Shown here in pieces: positions 20,426 through 29,835 of a stretch of DNA of 64,000 nucleotides (its first letter is position 1; the number at the start of each line of letters is the position of its first letter). The translations under genes and the position numbers were made by a program. The notes beneath the pieces were generated by a model, which had not been told where the DNA came from, ran no database searches, and worked only from the letters and a program-made list of their open reading frames with translations. Source of the DNA: Paraniabella ginsengisoli (GTDB taxonomy: Bacteria; Bacteroidota; Bacteroidia; Chitinophagales; Chitinophagaceae); assembly GCF_022513635.1 (NCBI RefSeq), contig NZ_JAKWBL010000004.1:1-64000 (forward strand), written 5' to 3'.

Positions 20426-20467
20426 TTTTAAACAAGATTGAGTAATTTTAAACATAAATTATACGCT

Positions 20468-21699
20468 ATGAAAGTATCTGTAACATCGATTTTATACACA
20501 AGACGGGAAAAGTCAAACGGTAAATACCCTGTCAAACTGAAAGTGATATTTAATAGAGAAAAAAATTTTATTCGACTTCTGTTGACTTGTCAAGAGAAGA
20601 GTTTGAGAAATTTCACATTGACCGTTCCTTGCAAAAGAATTATAAAAAGGTATCCTATTTAAGTAAGGCTGATAAGATTATAGAAACTCTTAAAGACACA
20701 TTTACGTTTGAAAAATTTGAAAAAGAATTTTTAGTTAAACCCGTAAAATCAACGAGGAATAATAGTGTTATTGACGCATTACAATCGTATAAACATATCT
20801 TGGAAAGTGAAGGCAGATTGAAAAGTAGGGATACCTTTCAAGGCACAATCAATTGGATGAAGAAATTTAGCGAAAAAAAACTGCCCTCTTGGGATGTTGT
20901 TAATCCTGCTTATTTAAAAAAACTTGATGAGTTCATGAAGGAAAAGAACCTGTCTGATTCTTCCATCGGGATTTACATGCGAAACTTGAGAACTGTTTTT
21001 AACATTGCGATTTCTGATAAAGTTGTCGGCCAAGATTTGTATCCATTTGGTAGAAACCGTTATACACCTCCCGCAACCAGAAATATTAAAAAGGCTTTGT
21101 CTTTAGAAGATATTCAAAAGCTGTACACATATACTCCTGAAAGTGAGCAAGAGTCATGGGCAAAAGATTTATGGTTCTTTTCCTATTTTGCAAATGGACT
21201 TAATATAAAGGATATATGTCTTTTGAAATTTAGTAACCTTAGAGAAAGCGAAATTCAATTCACACGACAAAAGACAAAAAATTCCAGAAAGGCGAATCTC
21301 CAAAATATATCAGTTGTTCTTATTGATGATTTAAAAACAATTTTATCACGAAGAGCGAAGAAAAACGGAACTCCAAATGACTTTGTATTTGATTTGCTAT
21401 CCAGTAAATCTACACAGGAAGAAATTTACAAAACTGTAAATCAAACCGTAAAAACAGTGAATAAGTATATGAATAGAATTGCGGGTAAACTCAAATTAAA
21501 CAGGCTACCTACCACCAACTTTGCACGCCACAGCTATTCCACAGTATTAAAGCGTGCTGGCGTTCCTATAGAAATGATTAGTGAAAATCTCGGTCATTCC
21601 AGCATACGAACAACCCAAATTTATTTAGATAGTTTTGAGAAGGAACAACGATTGGAAGCAGCGAAACATTTGCTCGCCTTTAAGGATGTTGATAAATAA
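20468..21699 (+). CDS. Tyrosine recombinase / integrase
   Basis: About 410 residues. The N-terminal arm-binding segment MKVSVTSILYTRREKSNGKY joins the core domain after one missing A in the run near 20565. A SAM-like domain (ALQSYKHILESEGRLKSRDT) precedes the catalytic domain, with RQKTKNSRK (lysine region), TNFARHSYSTVLKRAG (second Arg and His), ENLGHSSIRTTQIYL (His and nucleophile Tyr). The first arginine box reads FANGLNIKDICLLKF, with no arginine at the usual place. That variant occurs in Bacteroidota recombinases, from memory. It presumably drives integration at tRNA-Asn. Confidence 0.9.
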
Positions 21700-21708
21700 T
21701 ATTTGTAT

Positions 21709-22155
21709 TTACTTTTTTGAACCTTTTTTAGCGGGTGTTTTTTCAAACTCAAACAAACTATCAATGGCCACCATTTGCTCATAACCCTGTTGCAGGGTTT
21801 GTTTCAATAGCTTAAATTTTTCGTTTACAGCTTCGCTGGGGACATTCACTTTATTAATTTTTTCTCTGCCAGTTACGGAAAGGATAGAGAACTGTTTTGC
21901 GAACAGTACATGTGAAGTATATCCCCTACTTTCCAATAAACTTAAAAATTCAAATACCAAATCCAGCGAACCGCCGATACCTCTTTCCAGCCGGGAGATA
22001 ATGCCCTGATGGGTATTTAGTTCAGTAGCCAGTTCATGCTGCTTTATTCTTAAAACTTCTTCCCTTACCTGTTGTACCCGCTTTCCAAATTCCTGTAGAT
22101 CCATATCTAAACTATTTATTAAATCAAAATTATTGATTTTAGTAAAAGAAGCCAT
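21709..22155 (-). CDS. XRE-type helix-turn-helix regulator
   Basis: 148 residues, intact. The HTH lies at about residues 20-70: FGKRVQQVREEVLRIKQHEL, ATELNTHQGIISRLERGIGG. A C-terminal region of about 70 residues may serve in dimerisation and ends in the basic tail KKGSKK. Its stop is 9 bases from the integrase stop, so the genes converge. Two repeats 33 bp apart upstream (22209 and 22242) may be its own operator. A role in controlling the element is inferred. Confidence 0.8.
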   Translation of the reverse strand: MASFTKINNFDLINSLDMDLQEFGKRVQQVREEVLRIKQHELATELNTHQGIISRLERGIGGSLDLVFEFLSLLESRGYTSHVLFAKQFSILSVTGREKINKVNVPSEAVNEKFKLLKQTLQQGYEQMVAIDSLFEFEKTPAKKGSKK

Positions 22156-22208
22156 AAAAACTTCTCCCGAAGATTTTTAGGAAAAGTCCGTAAAATAATA
22201 TCAACAGA

Positions 22209-22261
22209 CCCTGCTATTTTTTGAAAAAAGGAAGTTATGTTCCCTGCTACTTTTCAAAGAA
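22209..22261. promoter_or_regulatory. Two imperfect direct repeats, candidate operator
   Basis: CCCTGCTATTTTTTGAAAAA at 22209 and CCCTGCTACTTTTCAAAGAA at 22242 are spaced 33 bases, three helical turns, upstream of the minus-strand XRE gene. Confidence 0.4.
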
Positions 22262-22344
22262 TGGCACCATTTTCGCCCCAGAGCATGGCCTGGATGAAAG
22301 AAAGGCGGCGCTGTGGGGCCGCCCAACTTGTATTGTTTGAATGA
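22261..22344 (+). CDS. Possible micro-ORF of 27 residues
   Basis: ATG GCA CCA opens a short frame with three methionines, a cluster ERRRC and a GC-rich hairpin (GGCGGC...GCCGCC) near 22300, ending at TGA 22342-22344. I do not recognise it and no ribosome site is evident. It is listed because the sequence is more GC-rich and structured than its surroundings. Confidence 0.2.
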   Translation: MAPFSPQSMAWMKERRRCGAAQLVLFE

Positions 22345-22383
22345 GGTTTTAATCTTCCATACCGGAATATGCAAAATCGCCTT

Positions 22384-22788
22384 TCAAATAGCTGTTATTG
22401 AAAGGAATTTCTCATTTCCAAAAAACAGTTGTATTGCCTGCCTTAACAACCTGTTACACTCCGGGGTATCGGCATATTCAATAAAACAGTATAAGGTAAA
22501 CAAGGCATTGTACCCGTCAAAAAACTGGTCGGTGAAGCGGTTGGAACGCTTGTTCAATTCAGATTGAAATTCGCTAACTGATTTATCGGCTTCCCGCACA
22601 AGCATATACCAAAAATCTGCTGTAAAAAAACCGCCTTGCGTCCAACCTTTCCTAAAAGCCTGTTCCTGTTGAAGAAAATATTTACATTGCTTTTCTATAC
22701 ACTGCAACAAATTTTCCAGTTCTTTGGGGAATAACCCGACCAGTAATTTGCCTTTATCCAAGTTGTCCATTTTGCTTAATTCTTTCAT
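22384..22788 (-). CDS. Mobile-element protein of unknown function
   Basis: 134 residues, intact, rich in aromatic and charged residues and predicted helical (LLVGLFPKELENLLQCIEKQ, TADFWYMLVREADKSVSEFQ). I recall similar proteins next to SSB genes in Bacteroidota conjugative elements, but know no function. It lies 71 bases after ssb on the same strand and is probably cotranscribed. Confidence 0.65.
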   Translation of the reverse strand: MKELSKMDNLDKGKLLVGLFPKELENLLQCIEKQCKYFLQQEQAFRKGWTQGGFFTADFWYMLVREADKSVSEFQSELNKRSNRFTDQFFDGYNALFTLYCFIEYADTPECNRLLRQAIQLFFGNEKFLSITAI

Positions 22789-22859
22789 GACTGTTTGATT
22801 TTAAAATAGGGCGGATTTTACTTACTGATAACCACCCTCTTGTTTATTATTGTTTGTTT

Positions 22860-23252
22860 CTAAAATGGCAGGTCGGCAACTTCATTTTGCTCCTGTTGCG
22901 TTGTGTTCATGGCATGCAGAGTATTATCTCCGCTTTCGCTTGAACGCATTGAGCTATGAAATTTGATTTGAGAGGCATGAAAATTTAGTCCCGATTTCAT
23001 TTGCCCATCTTTGCCCGTCCATGCTCTTGCGCTCACCCTTCCAGTCAATTCTACTAAAGCACCTTTGGTGAGGATTCTCGATACATTTACATTACGCCAA
23101 TAGGCGCAATCAAAGTAGGTGGTTTGCTGGATGCGCTCACCCTCTTTATTCCTATAACTATCATTAACGGCCAATGAAAAATTCACGACCTGTTTGTCGT
23201 TGTTTAGTGTGCGGACTTCTGCATTGTGTGTTAATCTTCCAATGATGTTCAT
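22860..23252 (-). CDS. ssb: Single-stranded DNA-binding protein
   Basis: 130 residues, intact. OB-fold landmarks are IIGRLTHNAEVRTLNNDKQV, VVNFSLAVNDSY, YFDCAYWRN and GALVELTGRVSARAWTGKDG. The acidic-hydrophobic tail ends DLPF, the tip that recruits repair and replication proteins. It is an element-borne copy and fits the plasmid-like replication genes at the other end of the island. Confidence 0.92.
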   Translation of the reverse strand: MNIIGRLTHNAEVRTLNNDKQVVNFSLAVNDSYRNKEGERIQQTTYFDCAYWRNVNVSRILTKGALVELTGRVSARAWTGKDGQMKSGLNFHASQIKFHSSMRSSESGDNTLHAMNTTQQEQNEVADLPF

Positions 23253-23376
23253 AATTAAAATGTTTAGGGTTTAAAAAATAATTTTTTCAAAGAAAAAAAC
23301 GAGAAAAAAAGAAAGCAGTTAAACAGCGCCTGCTTCACTTATCCAAAAGGAAGTAAAATAAGTGCCGGAGGCTAAA

Positions 23377-23416
23377 AAAGCAGGCATTATATTAGTGTAG
23401 CCTTGCCTGCTTTTTT
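23377..23416. terminator. Hairpin with T run
   Basis: AAAAGCAGGC at 23377-23386 and GCCTGCTTTT at 23405-23414 pair around about 18 bases and are followed by T residues on the plus strand. No plus-strand gene immediately precedes it. Confidence 0.55.
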
Positions 23417-23539
23417 ATTATGTCGAACACTTTTGGATTATTAACAGCAGGGTAATTGGAGATGCATGGCGCTACCTTGCTTTCGCTTTTGCACGCGTTT
23501 TATTTGAAGACAATACTTCTATCAAAAAATAAATTCTCC

Positions 23540-23686
23540 TATGATTGGTTATAATATAAATACTGGCAGTAGTGTTTTTAAAGATGGAATGATTGCCGGT
23601 AATGAATGCACAATAAAAATTTATAAAGAACGGGGCAATTCATTATCCGGTAATGATTCACACGAGAAGATAGTTTCATTAAAATA
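23540..23686 (+). CDS. Small ORF, 48 residues, unknown
   Basis: ATG to TAG frame rich in Gly, Asn and Lys (starts MIGYNINTGSSVFKDG). No membrane segment and no motif I know. It ends 16 bases before the large hairpin at 23703. Coding status is uncertain. Confidence 0.3.
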
Positions 23687-23702
23687 GTGGTGTGCAAATT
23701 TG

Positions 23703-23785
23703 TTGCTTACATGGGCGGGTGCATGGCCGCATCCGAATACGGGATGTGGAGGCCGTGCAGGTGCTGCAATTGTGCATGTAAGCAA
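23703..23785. other. Large imperfect hairpin, candidate ncRNA or transfer/replication site
   Basis: Three nested stems: TTGCTTACAT (23703-23712) with ATGTAAGCAA (23776-23785); TGCATGGCC (23720-23728) with GGCCGTGCA (23751-23759); GCATCC (23729-23734) with GGATGT (23742-23747). The apical loop is 7 bases, and asymmetric bulges separate the stems. It is far more GC-rich than its flanks and not next to a gene end, so a plain terminator is unlikely. Confidence 0.65.
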
Positions 23786-24004
23786 GTAGTTTGTGGAGGT
23801 ATTTTAAAGCAGCCTTATTAAAAGGATGAGGGGTGCAGCGGCATCCACCCCAACAGGAGAAAGAGTTACGGCGGGGAATACAGCGGAACACCCGGCGCCG
23901 GGACAACCACTATACTTTCAACATCTCCCGGCGCATCCCACTGCTCTAAATCTGTTTATAGTTTGTTTTAGAAAAACTATAATTTGCAACAAAAAACTAA
24001 CATC

Positions 24005-24442
24005 ATGATTTACATGTTACCAACCGAGAGAGGAATGGGTATAGAACTTTGGGGCACGTATGGTGATCTTTACCAGCTTCATGATATCGTAGGTAAATTC
24101 TGGGGTAAAGAAGAAGGAAATAGTCCTCAACCGAAAGCCTCTGAAAACCGAGATAAAGCTATCAGTGCATTTTCTTATGAAATCCGTAAGGCATTTCAGG
24201 GAAGCCGCCTAGAACAACCGGAAGGGGGACATTTTTATTACTCGGATGGAAGACATTTAGGCACCCGAATATCCTGGGTTCATTTTTTATTTTCACTGAC
24301 TGCTATAAAATTTAATATGCGCTATTCTCCAACAAATAAGCAGGATATTGCCCAAATTTTGCTACTCGAATATTGGCTTGAAAAAGCAATGTTCAGCTAC
24401 GATGCAGTCGGAGCTAAACACCTCCTATGTTTGTTTTTATAA
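24005..24442 (+). CDS. Unknown protein, possibly DUF6904-like
   Basis: 145 residues. MIYMLPTERGMGIELWGTYG followed by DLYQLHDIVGKFWG and SAFSYEIRKAFQGSR. I loosely connect the ELWGTYGDLYQLH pattern with DUF6904, a family without known function; this is from memory only. No signal peptide or membrane helix. The final residues LLCLFL look unlike the rest, so the true C terminus may be displaced by a frameshift. Confidence 0.5.
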   Translation: MIYMLPTERGMGIELWGTYGDLYQLHDIVGKFWGKEEGNSPQPKASENRDKAISAFSYEIRKAFQGSRLEQPEGGHFYYSDGRHLGTRISWVHFLFSLTAIKFNMRYSPTNKQDIAQILLLEYWLEKAMFSYDAVGAKHLLCLFL

Positions 24443-24498
24443 AAATAGTTCTTTGAGATTTTGATTAAAGATACCAATAGATTTGAGTTTATAAAGTG

Positions 24499-24572
24499 AA
24501 AAAGGATGAGAGCGAATATGTACCTAAGCAACGTTAAGTATGCTCTCACATAGATATAGCCTCATCCTTTTT
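24499..24572. repeat. Inverted repeat beside the transposase remnant
   Basis: AAAAAGGATGAG (24499-24510) pairs with CTCATCCTTTTT (24561-24572), and GAGAGC (24508-24513) with GCTCTC (24542-24547). It may be a terminator of the preceding gene or scar sequence left by the insertion sequence. Confidence 0.5.
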
Positions 24573-24584
24573 TATCTCTTCGAG

Positions 24585-25118
24585 TTTGAACAGAATGTAA
24601 GGAACAGGGCAAAGCTTTGTATCCAGAATATATTCGAATCAGTCGTTGTAAGCTACTCAAAGGAAAGCAATGGAGGGGGCAAACAGTGCAGTATGCGTCG
24701 ATATTTTTATGGAGTAAAAGTGCAGGTACTGGTAAATGCTAATGGTATCCAGGTAGAATTTGGTTTTGTTCCTGGTTGTGAGAGTGATGTACAGGCCTTG
24801 AAAAAGTTGCCACTAGCTGTGGCTGCAGAAAGCAAGATTTATGGAGATTCTGCTTACACGGATTATCAGGTGAAAGATGACATGAAAGATGCAGAACTGA
24901 TTGAGTTAATGATCCAGCGAAAAAGCAACTCCAAAAGACCCGATGAACCGTGGGTGAGATTCATTAAAGAACAAAGGAGAAAAGGAATAGAAACTTCTTT
25001 TAGTGAAATAAAAGCCCTATTCCTTCGTAAAATACATGCTGTCACCTTTAAAGGGTTTCTACTCAAATTGGCAATGTTTATTCTGGCTTTCACTTTAAAT
25101 AAATTCACCAATAACTAG
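24585..25118 (+). pseudogene. IS982-family transposase remnant (C-terminal two thirds)
   Basis: The frame gives IRISRCKLLKGKQWRG, then after a frameshift near 24690 MRRYFYGVKVQVLVNANGIQ, KIYGDSAYTDYQVKD and KGIETSFSEIKALF with a C-terminal helix LLKLAMFILAFTLNKF. The spacing of GVKVQ, DSAYTDY and the glutamate of ETSFSEI matches DDE transposases of the IS982 type. The N-terminal part before about 24585, with the first aspartate, is missing. I see no intact terminal inverted repeats, so it is inactive. Confidence 0.75.
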
Positions 25119-25151
25119 CAACTTAATTAATTAAAGTAACAATCTAAGATT

Positions 25152-25589
25152 ATGGCGCGACGAATTTTAATCAATATTGTCCTTTGTTTTCTAATAATTC
25201 CAATTTTGTCTTTTACCCGAGACTTAATAAAAATGGAAGTGCTGCAAGACCATAGTAAGTTTAGTGGAACATTTTGGGAATATCAAAGAATGAATACGGC
25301 TACTAATCTTTTGGTAGCTCCGTTGATCTTTCTGATTTTGGTTTTGCTACCATATAACCTAATTATATATCGATTAGAAAAACGAAAGCAGTTAAACTTG
25401 AACAATAAGCTGTTAATTTTTTTTCTAATAATGGTTAGTGTTACCGTTTTAATTGGTCTGTTTATTACTAATATATGGTATCCTGATTGGGGATTATTCT
25501 TTTCCTATTTTTTTGCTTTTGTTTTAGTGACATTGTTTTTTGTACTTCCATTGCACTATTGGGTCGATAGAAAGAGACTTTCAAAATGA
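25152..25589 (+). CDS. Four-helix membrane protein, unknown
   Basis: 145 residues, intact. Hydrophobic segments at about residues 5-22, 54-75, 88-108 and 114-135, with a soluble loop (RDLIKMEVLQDHSKFSGTFW) between the first two and a basic end (DRKRLSK). Not recognised. It lies between two insertion-sequence remnants in the cargo region. Confidence 0.6.
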   Translation: MARRILINIVLCFLIIPILSFTRDLIKMEVLQDHSKFSGTFWEYQRMNTATNLLVAPLIFLILVLLPYNLIIYRLEKRKQLNLNNKLLIFFLIMVSVTVLIGLFITNIWYPDWGLFFSYFFAFVLVTLFFVLPLHYWVDRKRLSK

Positions 25590-25654
25590 AATTGAGCTAA
25601 ATGTAAAATCAAATAAATGCAACCAAAAGAACAAAGGCATAAATACAAATATTT

Positions 25655-25815
25655 TTGATTGCGAGTTATATAAAAGAAGAACGAAAATTGAACCTGCTAA
25701 TGCCTGGATAGACGCTTTTGAGGCATTCTTATCCGATATAAAAAACTTGCCGTTACACATGGATGGCCTGCAATGGCTGCCTATTATCGCACTATTCGTA
25801 GAAAAAAAAATTTAA
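25655..25815 (+). pseudogene. Transposase C-terminal fragment
   Basis: CELYKRRTKIEPANAWIDAF followed by EAFLSDIKNL and a hydrophobic end. This resembles the last 50 residues of IS5-like transposases, where a KRRxxIExANAWIDxFxALL pattern is usual. Nothing upstream continues it. A remnant of a second insertion sequence. Confidence 0.5.
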
Positions 25816-26004
25816 AAATGTTCATAGTGTGTTGCTATTTGCTTTAAGATTTATTCATAATAGATGGTAATAATTATGCCTGACAGTATTGCAAGAAAAC
25901 AACATATCGTTTACAAAGATTTATTGTCGCAGAGTTGTTGATGTAATTTCGACATTGGATTTTATTCTTTCAAAAGCCGATTCAGTGTTAATTTGAATAA
26001 GGAA

Positions 26005-26455
26005 ATGAATATCAAATCTATCTTTGACTGGATCTTGGGGCTTGTAATAGTAATTGTAGCATTCGGATTTATAGCAGGATTTTTAACTGCCTTGAGTGAT
26101 TATCTTTTATGTTCGATACATGGGTGGCATTTTGTAAAAGAGAAAATTTTTTTCAAAGATTTGGATTTTATACTGTGTACTACTCCTATTCCGCCATTAC
26201 AGTGGCTTTTTTATAATTATAATTGTATTGATTTTGCTGAGGTGGAAATATAGCATCACTAATTTACAATTAAGCATTGTTGGAGCCCTACTCGGTGGAC
26301 TTTTTGCTTGGTTTACCAAACATTTGATATGGTCTATCTACATACAGCCTGAAAAAGAAATCAGATATGTGATAGTGATACTTCTAACGATGTTTTTATT
26401 CCCATTTGTGATACAAAAGTTCAGCCGCTTTTTTTGTCCTGCGAATAATAATTAA
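26005..26455 (+). CDS. Membrane protein, unknown, one frameshift
   Basis: About 150 residues after correcting one missing T near 26206. The N-terminal helix SIFDWILGLVIVIVAFGFIA is followed by a loop with WHFVKEKIFFKD. Then come a helix around VAFFIIIIVLILL, a third at LSIVGALLGGLFAWF and a fourth at IVILLTMFLFPFVI. I do not recognise it. It precedes the HEXXH lipoprotein by about 190 bases of non-coding DNA. Confidence 0.55.
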
Positions 26456-26648
26456 TGACTCTTTATAAATAAAGGATAATCATTATTCTAATAACTGGCC
26501 AAAATCACGGGAGAAAATTGACATTGCTTAAGCTCTCATTATCTGGAACACGGAAGGCTACAGAGATACTATTTTTTGTATATAAAAATAATCATTATAT
26601 ATTTATATAGTTAGACTTAAATTTTTTGATTGCACCAAAAATAACTTT

Positions 26649-28171
26649 ATGAGAAAACGCTTTTTACTGTTGCTGCCAGTACTGCTTATTGGTATTATTG
26701 CCTTTGTCGTTTCCTGTGTAAGAAATCAGGATGCATACTGGGACTCTTCAGACTTAAAGGCTCAACGTCCGCTGACTGTAGCCGATGCACAAAGTTGGTT
26801 TGAAAAAGAGTATAGTGATGACATTACTGTCGTTCGAAGTGTACAGAATGGAAATTCCACCAGAATGGTTTCGTATGCAGAAAGTGTATTTGCGGGTACT
26901 CCGGATTGGGCAACGGCAAGGGTTTTCAGAAAGAATTCTAACAGTCTGATAGTTACATTAGATTACCTCGACCCGAAAACCAATTATCGGGGTTTTAGAG
27001 ACATTATCATTGTAAGAAATCATAAGACTAAGTCTTTTAATGCGTTTGTGCAATTGCAATTGTTTGACACTGCTTATTTGAACAATCAGAAAAGAATCAA
27101 AGGAGAGCGGGCCAATATAAGGGAGTATTCAGACCCTGCTACGTTTACAGGCAAGGTATACAAATACAGCATAAATAATGAGTTTATCCGCGGAGCCATA
27201 TATAAAAATGGGAAAATGGTCGCCCGCGTATTCCCCAAAAATAAAATTAGTTCCTTTTTTAATTCCCCAGGTTCATCTACGGTTAAAAAATCATACGTCC
27301 CTTATAATGGCGTGGCTAATTTGGGAAGGGCTCCGGGTGCGAAAGTGTCAAAAGCCGTTGCTCTACACTCAAGAAGCGTAACCCCAAGTTATGAAGAGGC
27401 ACCCGTAAGAATGTCGTATGGTGGTGGAGATGACACCGATACAGATGAGTATGACACACACGACCCTGATTCTAATATGGAAACAGTAGTAGTTACAGCT
27501 GTAGACTCAGGAACAGAATCTGATACAGGTGACTGCGATCCTCTTTGGGGCGATACCTGCGACGGCAGTGGTGGTGATGAAGGCGGTGATCCATACCCAA
27601 CTGAACCTTGTAATTGCGGCGGTGGTGGTGGCGGCGGTAGCGGTAATGTTGGTAGTGGAGAAGCCGTTCCACCTACCGAGGTGCCAACTTTTATCCTTTC
27701 TAGAGTTGATCAGAAAACATATCCTCGATTAACTCAAATGGTTAAAAAATAGAAAGTTACGTTAAGGATAACCCTACAGTACTTCAAGCTCTTATAGATT
27801 ATTCAGGTCTGACCAAAAGTGAAATAATTGAAAAGGTTAAGTTTGGCAATGGTCCCACAATACAAATCAAAGAATTTAATGACAATAGCAAGTATGGTAC
27901 ATTTAATGGAACAGACAATCCTAATACGTTAAATCTTAATGCCGCATTTGCAAGAGGACTTGAGCGTGCAACTGCTCAAGGTACAATAGAAGCTACTTCT
28001 TTTTTACTGGCTGTTACTACATTACATGAATTTGTTCACTATGGAAGATTCTTTAATGGGCTGAGTGAGGGATCGTATGATTATGGACTAGGATTTGAAA
28101 GAGATGTGTATGGGGTAACAATAGATAAAGATAATGCAGGCAAATATAGTTGGAAGTTTTATAAAAAATAA
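26649..28171 (+). CDS. Lipoprotein with C-terminal HEXXH domain, candidate polymorphic toxin
   Basis: About 507 residues after repairing one frameshift at 27749-27755 (A run). Signal MRKRFLLLLPVLLIGIIAF ends in VVSCVRN with the lipidation cysteine. Residues 30-250 form a conserved-looking N-terminal region, followed by an acidic linker (GGGDDTDTDEYDTHD) and an NMETVVVTA segment. A Gly/Cys linker around CNCGGGGGGGSG comes next. The last 140 residues carry TTLHEFVHYGRFFNG (HEXXH zinc site) and later GLGFERDVYG with a possible third ligand. The layout of a constant region, linker and small C-terminal metallopeptidase matches polymorphic toxins of the Tox-MPTase kind. A small lipoprotein follows 12 bases later. 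Confidence 0.7.
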
Positions 28172-28183
28172 TCTCTTATAATT

Positions 28184-28732
28184 ATGATTAGAATATTGCT
28201 TTGTATTCTTACCTCTATTTTGTTGTTATGTTGCAAACATAATAATAATAAAAGTGAAGTACAATACCTGAATACTATTGATTCATTTGCAGTTATGGAG
28301 TTGGCTCTAACTGCAAAAATTGTGGATTCGATATTTCTTCCTAATTATGCCGATTCAGTACTTAAGATAATCCAAATATCTTCAACACCTGCTTCTTATC
28401 GAAATTTAAAATGGCAAGATAAAAAGGTTATACTTTTAGATTCTGTAAGTGAATTAAAATCTGATATTGGTGATTTTAAGAAAGAAAATATTAATGGACG
28501 AATAGTAGCGGTAGGCTCTCGACTACCTTCTTTTATATTAACTTATAAAGTCAAGTTTAAAAATAATACCGAGGCTATAATTAATCTTTGGTTTAAAAAT
28601 AACGGTATTTCTATTGAATACGTGTTGGAAAAAATCGGAAATGCTTGGTTGGTAAAAAGATCTTTTGGGAGAGAACAAAAAACTAAATGGTCATTATGGG
28701 TAGAGACATACTGTAAGTCCGATAATTTCTAA
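28184..28732 (+). CDS. Small lipoprotein, candidate immunity protein
   Basis: 182 residues, intact, unknown family. The signal MIRILLCILTSILLLCCKHN gives a lipid anchor, so it would sit in the same membrane compartment as a periplasmic target. The mature part alternates helices (DSFAVMELALTAKIVDSIF) and strands (FILTYKVKFKNNTEAIINLW), suggestive of an NTF2-like fold. It starts 12 bases after the HEXXH lipoprotein and is surely cotranscribed. Immunity is inferred from position and size only. Confidence 0.55.
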   Translation: MIRILLCILTSILLLCCKHNNNKSEVQYLNTIDSFAVMELALTAKIVDSIFLPNYADSVLKIIQISSTPASYRNLKWQDKKVILLDSVSELKSDIGDFKKENINGRIVAVGSRLPSFILTYKVKFKNNTEAIINLWFKNNGISIEYVLEKIGNAWLVKRSFGREQKTKWSLWVETYCKSDNF

Positions 28733-29835
28733 ACTCTTTAAAAATGAAAAAAATGATGAGATTTTTCCGAGTATTGGTACACTATAATGTTCAGCAATCT
28801 TAACAAATCGTAATAAAAAAAGATTCATCTAATTCTTATAGAGTAAAAAACTGGGTGTGAATTAAAGTCGACATTGATTATCAATGTTATTTTCGGACAT
28901 GGTAACATTACACTTTATCCCAACCTCCACAATATGAAGGGCATCAAACACAGATAAATTCTACTGCGCGTTCTGTTGCCATCTGCTCTAAGACTGTAGC
29001 GCTTTTTAAACTTCACGTTAATGCAAAAAAGAACAATAGATCATTATAAATATGTACTTTCCAGATTCTACTTTTTTCGAGAGCAGATGCCGAAACTATG
29101 TTTACCGGCACTCATTTGAAAGAGGAATATGAGATCTCATGCCGTGAAAAAATACTATTCAAAACTCAAAAAAGGTTGGAGTATTTTGATCTCAAATCTT
29201 AAAAATAGCCCATTTGTCGATCGGGTTTGTGACGCATCCTATGATACACCTCATTGTTTGAAGATTCTTTTCTCTTTAAAACATGACATAGGCTATGGGA
29301 TTGGCGTTTGTTTGACCTTATTGCAGCCCCAAAAGTGCATAGCGAAGAAGAAAAATATGATTTGGAGGTTTAAGGATTATTCTGTCTTTTATTATCCTCT
29401 TGGGTTTGGACGCTTAAAATTGCCTATTTTAAACAACTATTCTGAAGCTACATTTTTCAAAGACTAATGAGAAGCTTAAAAGGAATTAATGATCTACATC
29501 TAAATAAACTTCTTTGTCTTTTGATGAATACGATGGCAGACTTATGGACAGTTCGTTGTCTGCCTCTTATTTTTTGTGGCATGTAAAGTTGATTCTCGTA
29601 AGCAAAATATAGTAAGACTGGAGCTCTATAATTCCCTACCACTGTTACTGAAAGAAGAGAATGTAAATGCGGAACAACTGGCAGCTGCTGATCATAAAAT
29701 TTTCACTGATGCGCGTACATTAAAACTTGTTAATGACAGAATATTATATGATAAGGTTTCAGTATGGAAGGGTCATATTTATGGAAAATTCATTTTTGAG
29801 GATAACTACTCTACTATTATAAAAGTTAGTAGATA
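28733..29835. other. Decayed region without a gene I can name
   Basis: Short coding-like pieces appear in changing frames, for example one around 29073-29196 (SRADAETMFTGTHLKEEYE) and one around 29590-29835 (RKQNIVRLELYNSLPLLLKE). They could be relics of genes that preceded the secretion adaptor. I cannot assign them, and a 112-codon frame at 29129-29467 shows no family features. Confidence 0.35.

Larger units (their letters stand above)
23253..24004. other. Long non-coding region of the island with hairpins
   Basis: Apart from the terminator at 23377, the 48-codon frame at 23540 and the large hairpin at 23703, I see no gene. A frame at 23826-24008 lacks an ATG context and is not supported. 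Confidence 0.5.

Noticed and set aside
23703..23785. Retron msr-msd or other reverse-transcriptase template
   Set aside because: No reverse transcriptase gene is found anywhere in the window, so a retron reading has no support.
23826..24008. 60-codon plus-strand frame
   Set aside because: Overlaps the start of the better-supported gene at 24005 and has no recognisable features.
29129..29467. 112-codon plus-strand frame
   Set aside because: Composition is irregular, no family features, and coding-like fragments in other frames overlap it. Treated as part of a decayed region.
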